Source of the DNA: Spirosoma panaciterrae DSM 21099
GTDB lineage: Bacteria; Bacteroidota; Bacteroidia; Cytophagales; Spirosomataceae
Reading direction: 5' to 3'
Assembly: GCF_000374025.1 (NCBI RefSeq)
Contig: NZ_KB893174.1
Location: 124,001-188,000 of the forward strand
DNA length: 64,000 bases
The notes under the pieces were generated by a model that was not told the DNA's origin, did no database searches, and saw nothing but the letters and a program-made list of their open reading frames with translations. Positions 1-8,165 of the stretch are shown here, piece after piece. How positions within the stretch are numbered: the first letter of the stretch is position 1; each line of letters starts with the position of its first letter. The translations under genes were made by a program, and so were the position numbers.

Positions 1-2
1 AG

Positions 3-317
3 ACCGTTGGCCTCTCGATTCAGGGACATTATCTATGGCATACGGCGCTCACCAAAAGTGAGAGTATCCGGGCTTATTATGGCTTTGGAGGGCAGATAAA
101 CAATCGTCGGTATTATCCAGACTATCTGGCTGGTCAGTCCGTTAATTATGTGAAAGGAAATATTTCACTGGGTGGATCGGGTATTGCTGGCATTGAGTTC
201 TTTCCGCCCAACAAACCGTATTCATTCTTTCTGGAAACCGGCGCTTACGTCGAACTCTTGCAAGCTCCCTTCTTCCTGAGTTTAAATACAGGGTTGGGAT
301 TGAGGTATAATTTTTAA
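3..317 (+). CDS. C-terminal part of an outer-membrane beta-barrel protein (5' end outside window)
   Basis: An open frame runs from the window edge to TAA at 315-317 and encodes about 104 residues. The sequence alternates aromatic/hydrophobic and polar residues (YYGFGGQINNRRYY, NISLGGSG, LETGAYVEL, LNTGLGLRYNF) and ends in phenylalanine, as expected for the last strands of a porin-like barrel recognised by the BAM machinery. No family can be named from the fragment. The start and N-terminal signal lie upstream of the window. It is followed by a long inverted repeat and the helicase gene on the same strand. Confidence 0.6.
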   Translation, partial: TVGLSIQGHYLWHTALTKSESIRAYYGFGGQINNRRYYPDYLAGQSVNYVKGNISLGGSGIAGIEFFPPNKPYSFFLETGAYVELLQAPFFLSLNTGLGLRYNF

Positions 318-328
318 AGGAGTGAGTA

Positions 329-419
329 GTTAGGAGTGAGGAGTGAGAATGGCTGGCGTATAAAACTGATTGATGCGTCAGCCATTCTCAATCCCCGCTC
401 CTCACTCCTCACTCCTAAC
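329..419. repeat. Intergenic long inverted repeat ending 4 bases before the helicase start codon
   Basis: The left arm 329-347 is a perfect 19-base complement of 401-419. An inner helix pairs 348-355 with 379-386, and eleven unpaired bases (390-400) interrupt the right arm. The outer arm is made of degenerate GGAGTGA units, purine-rich on the left and pyrimidine-rich on the right. The right arm ends just before the ATG at 424. As RNA it would form a strong hairpin over the translation start region. Confidence 0.75.
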
Positions 420-423
420 GACT

Positions 424-3400
424 ATGTTCAAAGTCTACAGTTCTTCGGCGGGGTCGGGTAAGACGTACACGCTTACCAAAGAGTACCTGAAACTGGCCTT
501 GCAACCAGAAGCGAAGGACGATTATTTCCGGCATATTCTGGCGGTAACCTTTACCAACGCGGCCGCCAATGAGATGAAGAACCGGATACTGGAACGGCTT
601 TCCGACATGGCCGGAGAAAAAGAGCTGGCCCTCCTCGATGAACTGGTCGTTGACCTCTACGGTACAACGATCGATTCAGAGGGGTTCGAAATAGCCAAGA
701 CCAGTCTTCGACGGAAAGCCGCTTCGGTCTTCAAAACGATCCTTCATCGTTACGCCGATTTTAGCGTTACAACCATCGATTCGTTTACCCAGCGCATTGT
801 AATGGCGTTTACCGATGAACTGGGTTTGCCCTATTCATTTGAAGTTGAACTGGAAACCGACGAAGTACTCGAACTGGCAATCGATAACCTGATCGAAAAG
901 GCCGGAACCGAGGAGATGGAGGAAATTACCACCATTCTGAGTGAGTACTATACCCATGTAGCTGCCGAAGGGAAAAGCTGGAACCAACTGCCCGACGTGC
1001 TGAAAGAGTTTGGCCGTAACCTAACCTCCGACCAATTTTATGAAGCGGTCAATGCTGCCCAGGAATTGTCGCCAGGTGCGTTGCGGATTATTCGCGAGCA
1101 GTTAATCCAGCACAATCAGCAGGTTGAAGCCGACATTGTTCTTTGTGGCCAACGAGCCTGGCAACGGATTATTGATGCGGGTTTATCGGAAGCTGATTTT
1201 ACCTATGGCTCAAGCGGTGTAGCAGGTTTTATTAAGGTCGTGGCCGAAGGGAATGCCCAGAAAGAACCGGGTACCCGGGTGTATAATGCCATTCAAAAGG
1301 GGGAGTGGTACGGAAAAAAAACACCGTTGCCCGTTCAGGGAATGATCGACGCCATGGCCGACGAACTGACCGAATGCCTGACCCAAATCAATACCATTCG
1401 GGAGAAGAATGGCCGGGAGGTTACCCTGTTTGAGTGCCTGTTGCCCCATTTACAGAAACTCGCCTTGTTGAAACAGATGCGGGTTGAGTTCGATGAACTG
1501 CTGCGAAAAGATGGCCGGGTACACATTTCCGAATTCAATAAGAAAATCCTGTCCATTGTGGCGTCGGAGCCGGTTCCGTTTCTGTATGAACGACTGGGGG
1601 TACGGTACAATCATATACTGATCGACGAATTTCAGGATACCTCCCGACTGCAATTTGCCAATCTATTACCTCTGATTGAAAATGCACTTGGGGGAGATCA
1701 TTTCAATCTGGCGGTGGGCGATGGTAAACAGGCGATTTATCGATTTCGGGGGGGCGATATGGACCAGATTGTGGCCTTGCATCGCCGGGATTTGGCAACC
1801 CTGAAAGAGGCTCATAATCCCGAGTCGTGGACTGCCGATCGAATCGACATGCTTGATGGGCATCTACAGCCCGAAATGCTTAATACCAACTGGCGAAGTG
1901 CCGAACCGATTGTTCGGTTCAACAATGACTTCTTTGAGTTTACGGCTCGTCGGTTTGAACATCAACACCCTAAAGTAGCCGACGTTTTTGATCCCGAACA
2001 GCAATTTCACCAAACCCCTTCGCCCAAAGCCCGGCAGGCTGGTCATGTGCAGCTCGACTTTGTGGTTAAAGAGGAGGAGGCTGAAAAAGACCTGACCACG
2101 CTGATGCTCGAAAAGACCATCGAACACCTGAATGGAGCGTTGTCCGATGGGTATCGATACGGTGATATCGCCATTCTTTGTCGTAAGAAATCGCAGGCCA
2201 AAGCATTGGCCAACGAATTGAATGCTCGGCAGATTCCACTGGTATCTGCCGACTCGTTATCGCTGGAGTTTTCGGACCCGGTAAAGTGGCTGGTTACGTT
2301 TATGCAGGTATTGCAACGCCCCGACCAGCGTATGCTTCGTTATGAAATGCTGTACCTGTTTCATCGCGTGGTGCAGGGTATTTTTCCCGATGATGCCCTC
2401 ACGGAGAAACTGCGAGCGGTAGCCGAAGGGCATATACTGGCGATGTACGACTACCTCGCCGATCAAGGGTATGTGCTGGATATGTATGCGTTGGGTCAGT
2501 TAAATCCCTACGAACTGGCCGAACGGCTGACGGCTCAGTTTGGCCTTTTCAATCAGGCCGAGCATAATCCGTTTCTCTTTCGGTTTCTGGACGAAGTGCT
2601 GACGTTTAACCAGAAGCGGAGTGGGCATCTGAGCGATTTCCTGGTGTACTGGGAAAGCGTGCGGCAAAAAATTTCAGTAGAAGGCAGTACCCGAAATGCA
2701 GTCAGTATCCAGACTATTCACAAATCGAAAGGGCTGGAGTTTCCGGTTGTCATTATTCCATTTGCCAACTGGCGGGTCGAACCCATAAGCGATAGCACCA
2801 TCTGGCTCAATCTCAATCAGATTCAGGCTGATGTTCTCACCCATTCGACCGATAAAGGCCAGTCGGTCCGACTCCTGACTGCTCCCGTCAACACAACAGG
2901 TAAACTCCGCGCAGCGCCTGAGTCCATTGCCGTTCAGTACGAAGAGGAATTGACCCGTACGTTTCTGGAAAATATGAACCTGCTCTACGTGGCCTTTACC
3001 CGCCCCACCGATCGGCTTTATGTGATCAGCGAAGCCAGAGATTTTGGCAAAGGACCTCAGAATACCGTTGGGCACTGGCTCCATGCGTTTTTGCGGGATA
3101 GTGAAGTGGCCCGCAACTGTGGTTGTACCTGGCAGGAAGGGGTGTATTCCTATCCGGTTAGCGTTTGTAACGACGTATGGTCGCATAAACGCGTAGAGGA
3201 GTTTTCCGAAGAAATTGTCCTGAACGATATTGTGAGCGGACACCGGGGCCAGGATTTGCAATTGCGCCGACTGGCCGACCGTATTTTTGATGTAGCCACG
3301 TTTGAACACACCCGCGAACGCGACCGGAAACTATGCGCGGCCCTGAGCCTGATTAAAGGCCCGGAAACGATAGATTCCGTACTGCGCCGGCTCGTCAGTG

Positions 3401-3774
3401 AAGGGCTGGTCAGGAAGGTTGAGTGCGAACTGATGAAAGAGAACCTGCTGGCTATTATTTTACACCCCGATCTGGTCCATCTCTTTGACTCCCGGTTGCG
3501 TGTTGATACGGATCGAACCATTTTAAGTAGTAAACGCATTCACGGTGCTCCCCACCGTGTTGTCCATTTTCCAGATGGGCGTGTTGTCCTGGTGCAGTAC
3601 GAATCAGTGACGATTGCTCCGGCAGGGGAAGCATCGGACGGTCAAGGTGAATCGATCAGAAATCCAACGGCTTCGTTGAAATACTTTACAAACCTGTATC
3701 GCGATATGGGGTTCGCAGAGGTAGAAGGACGACTGGTTTATCTGACCGAGAAACCTGAAGTAATACGGGTATAA
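424..3774 (+). CDS. AddA/RecB-like UvrD-family helicase with a degenerate C-terminal nuclease domain
   Basis: Superfamily 1 DNA helicase of the AddA/RecB type, expected to act in double-strand-break end processing; 1116 residues from the ATG at 424. I prefer this start over the in-frame ATG at 370 because the P-loop follows at once and 370 lies inside the upstream inverted repeat. Motifs seen in order: Walker A SSSAGSGKT (6-14), Ia VTFTNAAANEMK, DEFQDT (401-406), III VGDGKQAIYRFRGGD, TNWRS, V IQTIHKSKGLEFP and VI LLYVAFTRPTDRLYV. The C-terminus resembles the RecB-family PD-(D/E)XK nuclease fold, but where active members read PDRVV and DYK or DFK this protein has PHRVV (H1044) and QYE (1058-1060). 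Nuclease activity is therefore probably lost while the helicase core is intact. No AddB partner is in the window. Confidence 0.88.
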   Translation: MFKVYSSSAGSGKTYTLTKEYLKLALQPEAKDDYFRHILAVTFTNAAANEMKNRILERLSDMAGEKELALLDELVVDLYGTTIDSEGFEIAKTSLRRKAASVFKTILHRYADFSVTTIDSFTQRIVMAFTDELGLPYSFEVELETDEVLELAIDNLIEKAGTEEMEEITTILSEYYTHVAAEGKSWNQLPDVLKEFGRNLTSDQFYEAVNAAQELSPGALRIIREQLIQHNQQVEADIVLCGQRAWQRIIDAGLSEADFTYGSSGVAGFIKVVAEGNAQKEPGTRVYNAIQKGEWYGKKTPLPVQGMIDAMADELTECLTQINTIREKNGREVTLFECLLPHLQKLALLKQMRVEFDELLRKDGRVHISEFNKKILSIVASEPVPFLYERLGVRYNHILIDEFQDTSRLQFANLLPLIENALGGDHFNLAVGDGKQAIYRFRGGDMDQIVALHRRDLATLKEAHNPESWTADRIDMLDGHLQPEMLNTNWRSAEPIVRFNNDFFEFTARRFEHQHPKVADVFDPEQQFHQTPSPKARQAGHVQLDFVVKEEEAEKDLTTLMLEKTIEHLNGALSDGYRYGDIAILCRKKSQAKALANELNARQIPLVSADSLSLEFSDPVKWLVTFMQVLQRPDQRMLRYEMLYLFHRVVQGIFPDDALTEKLRAVAEGHILAMYDYLADQGYVLDMYALGQLNPYELAERLTAQFGLFNQAEHNPFLFRFLDEVLTFNQKRSGHLSDFLVYWESVRQKISVEGSTRNAVSIQTIHKSKGLEFPVVIIPFANWRVEPISDSTIWLNLNQIQADVLTHSTDKGQSVRLLTAPVNTTGKLRAAPESIAVQYEEELTRTFLENMNLLYVAFTRPTDRLYVISEARDFGKGPQNTVGHWLHAFLRDSEVARNCGCTWQEGVYSYPVSVCNDVWSHKRVEEFSEEIVLNDIVSGHRGQDLQLRRLADRIFDVATFEHTRERDRKLCAALSLIKGPETIDSVLRRLVSEGLVRKVECELMKENLLAIILHPDLVHLFDSRLRVDTDRTILSSKRIHGAPHRVVHFPDGRVVLVQYESVTIAPAGEASDGQGESIRNPTASLKYFTNLYRDMGFAEVEGRLVYLTEKPEVIRV

Positions 3775-3795
3775 TAGCTAAATAATTAAAACGGT

Positions 3796-4671
3796 ATGGC
3801 GCAAATGAGTAAGCAGATGGGAATTTTGTCGAAGTGGATGGGGCAGCGAAAGCGCATGTTTGTAGGGCTTTTTTTCATATATCTGTCAACAGCAAGCAGT
3901 GCCAGCGCGCAGTCACCCTATCAACTTCGTACAGGTCGAGAGGTGGGTTTGATCGGAGCAGGTGCCTTAACCCTTGGGGCATCGGTGGCATTAACCAAGG
4001 CCATCGACCCACTCACACCGGCTGAAATAGCGTCGCTCAATCGGGGAGATATTTCTTCGTTTGACCGAAATGCAACCTTTCATTGGTCTACGTCGGCCGA
4101 TAAATGGAGTGATGTGGCTTTAGTGGGTACGGTTGGGGCGGCCGGAGTAGTAGCTCTGGGTTTACCAACGGTGCGGCAGGACTTTAAGACCGTGGCCGTG
4201 ATGTACATTGAAACCTTGCTTCTGGCGAATGGGATTGAACGGACGGTGAAATCAGTCACGCAACGCACCCGGCCGTATGTGTATAACCCGCTGGTTCCCC
4301 TGGATGAGAAGCTGGATCGAACCTCCCGGCAGTCCTTTTTTTCGGGGCATGCCACCAATGCGTTTGCCTCGGCTGTGTTTACAAGTGAAGTTTTTCGACA
4401 TTATTTTCCCCATTCTAAGTTAAAGCCTGTCGTTTGGGTAGGAACGCTCGGTCTGGCGTCGGCTACGGCTCTGTTTCGGTATGAAGCCGGGCTGCACTAT
4501 CCGACCGATTTACTGGCTGGTGCTGCGTTTGGGTCGTTGGTGGGTTGGGGAATTCCCAAAATTCATCAGATCAAAAACGGTAGTCAGTTAGGGAAACGGC
4601 TGGATGTGCAGCCCTGGAGCAACGGTATGGCCAACGGAATCTATATGCGCTTAGCCGTGTTTTCGCGTTAA
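3796..4671 (+). CDS. PAP2-superfamily membrane/periplasmic phosphatase
   Basis: Type 2 phosphatidic acid phosphatase family (291 residues), likely hydrolysing lipid phosphates or undecaprenyl pyrophosphate at the periplasmic face. A hydrophobic segment ending in SASAQ (about 22-39) looks like a signal peptide or anchor. The three catalytic motifs are present: KX6RP at 152-160 (K...RTRP), SGH at 183-185 and R228-X5-H234-X3-D238 (RYEAGLHYPTD). The first motif-2 residue is F rather than the usual P, which is tolerated in the family. It starts 21 bases after the helicase gene, so the two may be cotranscribed. The physiological substrate cannot be told from sequence. Confidence 0.85.
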   Translation: MAQMSKQMGILSKWMGQRKRMFVGLFFIYLSTASSASAQSPYQLRTGREVGLIGAGALTLGASVALTKAIDPLTPAEIASLNRGDISSFDRNATFHWSTSADKWSDVALVGTVGAAGVVALGLPTVRQDFKTVAVMYIETLLLANGIERTVKSVTQRTRPYVYNPLVPLDEKLDRTSRQSFFSGHATNAFASAVFTSEVFRHYFPHSKLKPVVWVGTLGLASATALFRYEAGLHYPTDLLAGAAFGSLVGWGIPKIHQIKNGSQLGKRLDVQPWSNGMANGIYMRLAVFSR

Positions 4672-4718
4672 CAGGGGCTTGCCAGGGGCTGCGTATCCGG
4701 CAATTGTTTTTTGGACTG

Positions 4719-5678
4719 ATGACTAAAATTACCGATCATATAAAAGCCGCGAACGGCAAACCTATCTTTTCGATTGAAGTTATACCGCCCATCAAAGGCG
4801 ATAATCTTAAGAACCTGCTCGACAACATCGAGCCGTTGATGGAATTTAAACCGCCATTTATCGACGTTACCTATCACCGGGAAGAATACATCGAACGCCC
4901 TTTGCCCGATGGAACCATTCAGAAGATAGTAACCCGCAAACGTCCCGGTACAGTAGGCATTTGTGCGGCTATCATGCATAAGTTTGGGGTCGATCCAGTA
5001 CCACATGTGCTCTGTGGCGGCTTTACCCGCGAAGAAACCGAAGACTTCCTGATCGATTTACATTATCTGGGCATCGATAATGCGCTGGTGCTGCGAGGTG
5101 ATCCGGCCAAGCCATTTTCGACCTTCAAGCCGAAAGAGAACGGCTACTCCTATGCGAGCGAACTGGTAGAACAGGTGGCTAATATGAATCGGGGCGTCTA
5201 TCTACATGAAGAAGATACGGCGTTGGCTCCCAGTGATTTCTGTATTGGCGTGGCCGCTTACCCTGAAAAGCATTTTGAAGCGCTCGATCACGATATTGAT
5301 TTTCATTACCTCAAGCAGAAAATTGATAAAGGGGCGCATTACATCGTGACGCAAATGTTTTTCGATACTAAAAAGTTTCTGGATTTTGTGGCTCGGTGTC
5401 GTCAGGAAGGCATTACGGTGCCGATCATACCGGGTCTGAAACCCCTCAGTACACGGAAGCAACTTCAGATCCTGCCCAAACTATTTCATCTGGAAATACC
5501 AGAGGAGTTGCGAAAGGCCGTCGAGTCCTGCGAGAACGACCAACAGGCCCGACAGGTGGGTGTAGAATGGTGTATTCAGCAATGCCGCGAACTGACAGCG
5601 GCTGGTGCACCGGTTCTGCATTTTTACACAATGGGGAAAGCCGATAACATCATGAAAATTGCCCGTGAACTGTTCTAG
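4719..5678 (+). CDS. metF: Methylenetetrahydrofolate reductase
   Basis: FAD-dependent reduction of 5,10-methylenetetrahydrofolate to 5-methyltetrahydrofolate, which supplies the methyl group for methionine synthesis. Cytoplasmic, 319 residues from ATG 4719; a TTG at 4704 is in frame but less likely. The MetF barrel is recognisable from FSIEVIPPIKGDN near the N-terminus, FIDVTYHREEY, HVLCGGFTREETEDFL, the flavin-contact stretch NALVLRGDP, IGVAAYPEKHFEA, HYIVTQMFFD and the C-terminal PIIPGLKPL. The length is slightly above the roughly 300 residues of enterobacterial MetF and there is no eukaryotic-type regulatory domain. No S-adenosylmethionine riboswitch is visible upstream; the gene follows the PAP2 gene after 47 bases. 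Confidence 0.95.
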   Translation: MTKITDHIKAANGKPIFSIEVIPPIKGDNLKNLLDNIEPLMEFKPPFIDVTYHREEYIERPLPDGTIQKIVTRKRPGTVGICAAIMHKFGVDPVPHVLCGGFTREETEDFLIDLHYLGIDNALVLRGDPAKPFSTFKPKENGYSYASELVEQVANMNRGVYLHEEDTALAPSDFCIGVAAYPEKHFEALDHDIDFHYLKQKIDKGAHYIVTQMFFDTKKFLDFVARCRQEGITVPIIPGLKPLSTRKQLQILPKLFHLEIPEELRKAVESCENDQQARQVGVEWCIQQCRELTAAGAPVLHFYTMGKADNIMKIARELF

Positions 5679-5712
5679 TGTAGGGTAGTGCAGCAAAGGT
5701 AAAGGGAATAGT

Positions 5713-6498
5713 ATGCTACGTGAAGCCGAGGTTAATCAGTTTATCCGCGACGGATTTGTCCGAATCGACCATGCATTTCCCCGCGATCTGGCAGACGCAG
5801 GTCGGGCTATTTTGTGGAAAGACACGGGCTGTGATCCGGCCGATTCTACGACCTGGACTCAACCCGTCATTCGGCTGGGGGGCTATGCGCAGGAGCCATT
5901 CCGGCTGGCGGTCAATACGCCCAGGCTGCACGAAGCCTTTGATCAGTTGGTCGGGAAAGGGCGTTGGGAGCCTCGCAATAGTTTAGGGACGTTTCCCGTT
6001 CGATTTCCAAATCCCGACGATCCAGGCGATACGGGCTGGCATGCCGAAGCCAGTTTTGCGGGCGACGATGGTTCCTGGCGGTTGAACGTTTCGTCTAAAG
6101 GCCGGGCTTTGCTGATGCTGTTTCTGTTTTCGGATGTAGGCCCTGACGACGCTCCAACCCGAATACTAGTGGGGTCACATCTGGATGTGCCGAAATGGCT
6201 CTATCCGGCTGGCGAGACGGGTTTATCGTTTATCGAGCTGGCTCAGCAATTTGACGACATCACCCTGAATCGCCCTGTAGAATTAGCCACTGGTGAAGCC
6301 GGAACGGTTTATCTCTGCCATCCGTTTCTGGTTCATGCTGCCCAGCCGCACCACGGTTCTGAGCCTCGGTTTATGGCCCAGCCCCCATTACATCCAACTG
6401 AGCCGCTACAACTTTACCGGGCCGACGGGGCCTACTCGCCAGTCGAGCAAGCGATTCGCATGGGCCTGAACGAAAAAAACGGCCGCATTCTCGGTTGA
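5713..6498 (+). CDS. PhyH-family (phytanoyl-CoA dioxygenase-like) Fe(II)/2-oxoglutarate oxygenase
   Basis: 261 residues with the PhyH double-stranded beta-helix signature. Candidate iron ligands are H110 and E112 (GWHAEASF) and H203 or H208 (CHPFLVHAAQ); PRFMAQPP may hold the 2-oxoglutarate-binding arginine. RILVGSHLDVPKWL is also typical of the family. The usual HxD facial triad reads HxE here. The substrate is unknown; bacterial members act on small molecules as well as acyl-CoA. No signal peptide is seen, so it is probably cytoplasmic. It follows metF by 34 bases and its stop codon lies inside a bidirectional terminator. Confidence 0.82.
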   Translation: MLREAEVNQFIRDGFVRIDHAFPRDLADAGRAILWKDTGCDPADSTTWTQPVIRLGGYAQEPFRLAVNTPRLHEAFDQLVGKGRWEPRNSLGTFPVRFPNPDDPGDTGWHAEASFAGDDGSWRLNVSSKGRALLMLFLFSDVGPDDAPTRILVGSHLDVPKWLYPAGETGLSFIELAQQFDDITLNRPVELATGEAGTVYLCHPFLVHAAQPHHGSEPRFMAQPPLHPTEPLQLYRADGAYSPVEQAIRMGLNEKNGRILG

Positions 6499-6521
6499 CC
6501 TGAGAAGCGGCCGTTTTTTTT
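6477..6521. terminator. Bidirectional intrinsic terminator between the PhyH gene and rhaT
   Basis: The stem AACGGCCGC (6478-6486) pairs with GCGGCCGTT (6507-6515), with inner pairing TTCTC/GAGAA. It is followed by a T-run on the plus strand (6514-6520) and preceded by an A-run (6473-6479) that becomes a T-run on the minus strand. The stem overlaps the last codons and TGA of the PhyH gene, and it lies about 45 bases beyond the rhaT stop, so it can serve both convergent genes. Confidence 0.85.
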
Positions 6522-6564
6522 ATCCTCAGATAGGGTGAATGAATGGACGAATTTTCTTTATGGT

Positions 6565-7617
6565 TTAAAGAGAATTGCCAATTCCCACCAGGACGATTGA
6601 AATAAGGATCACAACAATGCCGGTGATGAAGGTACGAAATGTAGCGCCCGACACGCCCGACCACTCTTTCAGATACAAACCCCACAGATTCGCGGTCAGA
6701 ATGATAGTGGCCATGTGTATAATCCAGGAACTGGCTCCATTCCCCAGTTTACTTTCACCCATTCCGTAGAAGAAAAACTGGAGAAACCACATCGTACCAG
6801 CGGTTGCAGAAAAAAGAACATTGGCCAGAATGGGCGTCTGGGTATTCGTGTAATTGCTGAAGGTCTTATTTCTGGCGTTTAGATACATGCACCACAAAAA
6901 GTTTGTTGTCAGGCCCCCCCATAGCAATACTACGTAGGTTACGTTATTCTGAAACAGGGGATTGCAACCTTGCCTGACCGCTTGTTCGGCCATAGGTTTA
7001 CCCGCTTCGATTCCATAGTTGAAGAAAGCACTTAGTATACCCGAGATGACGGCGATTATTAGACCCTTCACGATGCTGAACTCTTTAACAGAGGCTTTCT
7101 TTTCCGCGTCTGAAAGTTCCGCTTCTTTCATCATACCCGCTTTACCCGAAATGGCGATTCCGATGAGGCAAACTAATACACCCAGCAACACTAACCTGCC
7201 CCCACTTGAACCGAGCATATCCGTAAACGAGACTTTCCCGTTGACAGGGTTGATCGTATAATAGATAGAAGGCACCAGTGCTCCAAACGCTGAACTGAAC
7301 CCTAATACGACGGAATTACCCAGCGACATGCCGAGGTAGCGAACGCCCAGTCCATACGTAAGGCCACCGATTCCCCAAAGCAACCCAAATACGATCGTCA
7401 GCATCTTAACACCTGAATCGGCCGAAGCAATTATGGCTGTAAAATCGGGGATGGTTAAGTAGGCGGCTAAAGGAGGGACAATGAGCCAGGAAAAAAGGCC
7501 TCCAACAATCCAATAGCTCTCCCAGGCCCATCCTTTCACTCTATTGAAGGGCATGTAGAAGCTGCCCGAAAAACCGCCACCAATTGTGTGGTAAATGATG
7601 CCAATCAGAACTTGCAT
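6565..7617 (-). CDS. rhaT: L-rhamnose/proton symporter RhaT
   Basis: Inner-membrane carrier of the RhaT family (drug/metabolite transporter superfamily) that imports L-rhamnose with a proton. 350 residues with about ten hydrophobic segments, starting MQVLIGIIYHTIGGGFSGSF and including the family stretches KGWAWESYWIVGGLFSWL, GLLWGIGGLTYGLGVRYLGM and GGLTTNFLWCMYLN. The length matches the E. coli protein (344). It is transcribed divergently from rhaEW across a 548-base regulatory gap, and the neighbouring rhamnose catabolic genes fix its role. Confidence 0.93.
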   Translation of the reverse strand: MQVLIGIIYHTIGGGFSGSFYMPFNRVKGWAWESYWIVGGLFSWLIVPPLAAYLTIPDFTAIIASADSGVKMLTIVFGLLWGIGGLTYGLGVRYLGMSLGNSVVLGFSSAFGALVPSIYYTINPVNGKVSFTDMLGSSGGRLVLLGVLVCLIGIAISGKAGMMKEAELSDAEKKASVKEFSIVKGLIIAVISGILSAFFNYGIEAGKPMAEQAVRQGCNPLFQNNVTYVVLLWGGLTTNFLWCMYLNARNKTFSNYTNTQTPILANVLFSATAGTMWFLQFFFYGMGESKLGNGASSWIIHMATIILTANLWGLYLKEWSGVSGATFRTFITGIVVILISIVLVGIGNSL

Positions 7618-7867
7618 AAAGAAATCAATTACAATACGAACTTAAAAGCTGGTTGGTAGCCGATACGGCCTATGATTTGAGGTTGCTGACTGTCGCCCAC
7701 TCCATTCTACGTTTTTGTTGTCAAAAGGATTACCGGAAGCCGTTCTATTTAGTGAATTTGCCTTTAAACAGGTTCTTTAATACCCCTCATTTTACGTGAT
7801 CTGACGACAATGGCGAGTTGGAAAAGAACTGGATTTGCCAGCAAAACTACCCAAAGTGCAGCCACGA

Positions 7868-7920
7868 TTGTTAAAAATTATGGATGTTGAATTTCAGTCA
7901 TTATTCATAATTTTTAACAA
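7868..7920. promoter_or_regulatory. AT-rich 15-base inverted repeat, candidate rhamnose-locus operator
   Basis: TTGTTAAAAATTATG (7868-7882) is the exact reverse complement of CATAATTTTTAACAA (7906-7920), with 23 bases between. The centre-to-centre spacing is about 38 bases, close to 3.6 helical turns. It lies about 250 bases from each divergent start. It is compatible with an operator for a dimeric regulator or with a transcribed hairpin; there is no T-run to make it a classic terminator. Confidence 0.5.
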
Positions 7921-7954
7921 ATTTATCCTTATTTGCTCTGCGAACTCACCTGCT

Positions 7955-8085
7955 CTCTCCTGTATGGAATGATCAGTTCAGTCGGTAGCCACTGGTGGCC
8001 ATTACCAGCCTATGACTACCAGTGGCTACCGACTGAACTGATCATCATTCCAGCCGAAAAAAAGAATCTCTTTATAGCAGGAGAG
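7955..8085. repeat. Long hairpin-forming inverted repeat upstream of rhaEW
   Basis: Arms 7971-7995 and 8019-8043 are perfect 25-base complements. They extend outward through TGGAAT/ATTCCA (7965-7970 and 8047-8052, after a three-base insertion) and CTCTCCTG/CAGGAGAG (7955-7962 and 8078-8085). The loop is 8000-8015 or so. The arms contain degenerate copies of a GGTAG(T/C)CA(T/C)TGG-like unit that recurs in the hairpin at 28447-28511. It ends 80 bases before the rhaEW start and may be part of its 5' leader. Confidence 0.75.
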
Positions 8086-8165
8086 TGCATGACACAGGAG
8101 AAATCAAATAAAACGTACTTTGCTTAAAAACAAGATTTCGGAAAGATACTACTTACAATTTATCT

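Larger units (their letters stand above)
7618..8165. promoter_or_regulatory. Divergent rhaT / rhaEW control region
   Basis: This 548-base gap has no convincing gene; a 64-codon frame at 7933-8127 lies across the hairpin and has no protein-like composition. It must hold the promoters of both rhamnose units. Two structured elements are visible and listed separately: an AT-rich palindrome at 7868-7920 and a long hairpin at 7955-8085. TACTTTG at 8116-8122 is close to the Bacteroidetes -7 consensus TAnnTTTG and is 43 bases before the rhaEW ATG, but no clear -33 TTTG partner is seen. No regulator gene is adjacent. Confidence 0.6.

Noticed and set aside
2674..3309. 211-codon minus-strand frame
   Set aside because: Lies wholly inside the helicase gene in antisense; no recognisable domain, and the helicase motifs on the plus strand are unambiguous.
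7933..8127. 64-codon frame upstream of rhaEW
   Set aside because: It exists only because the long inverted repeat is free of stops in this frame; no start context or domain.
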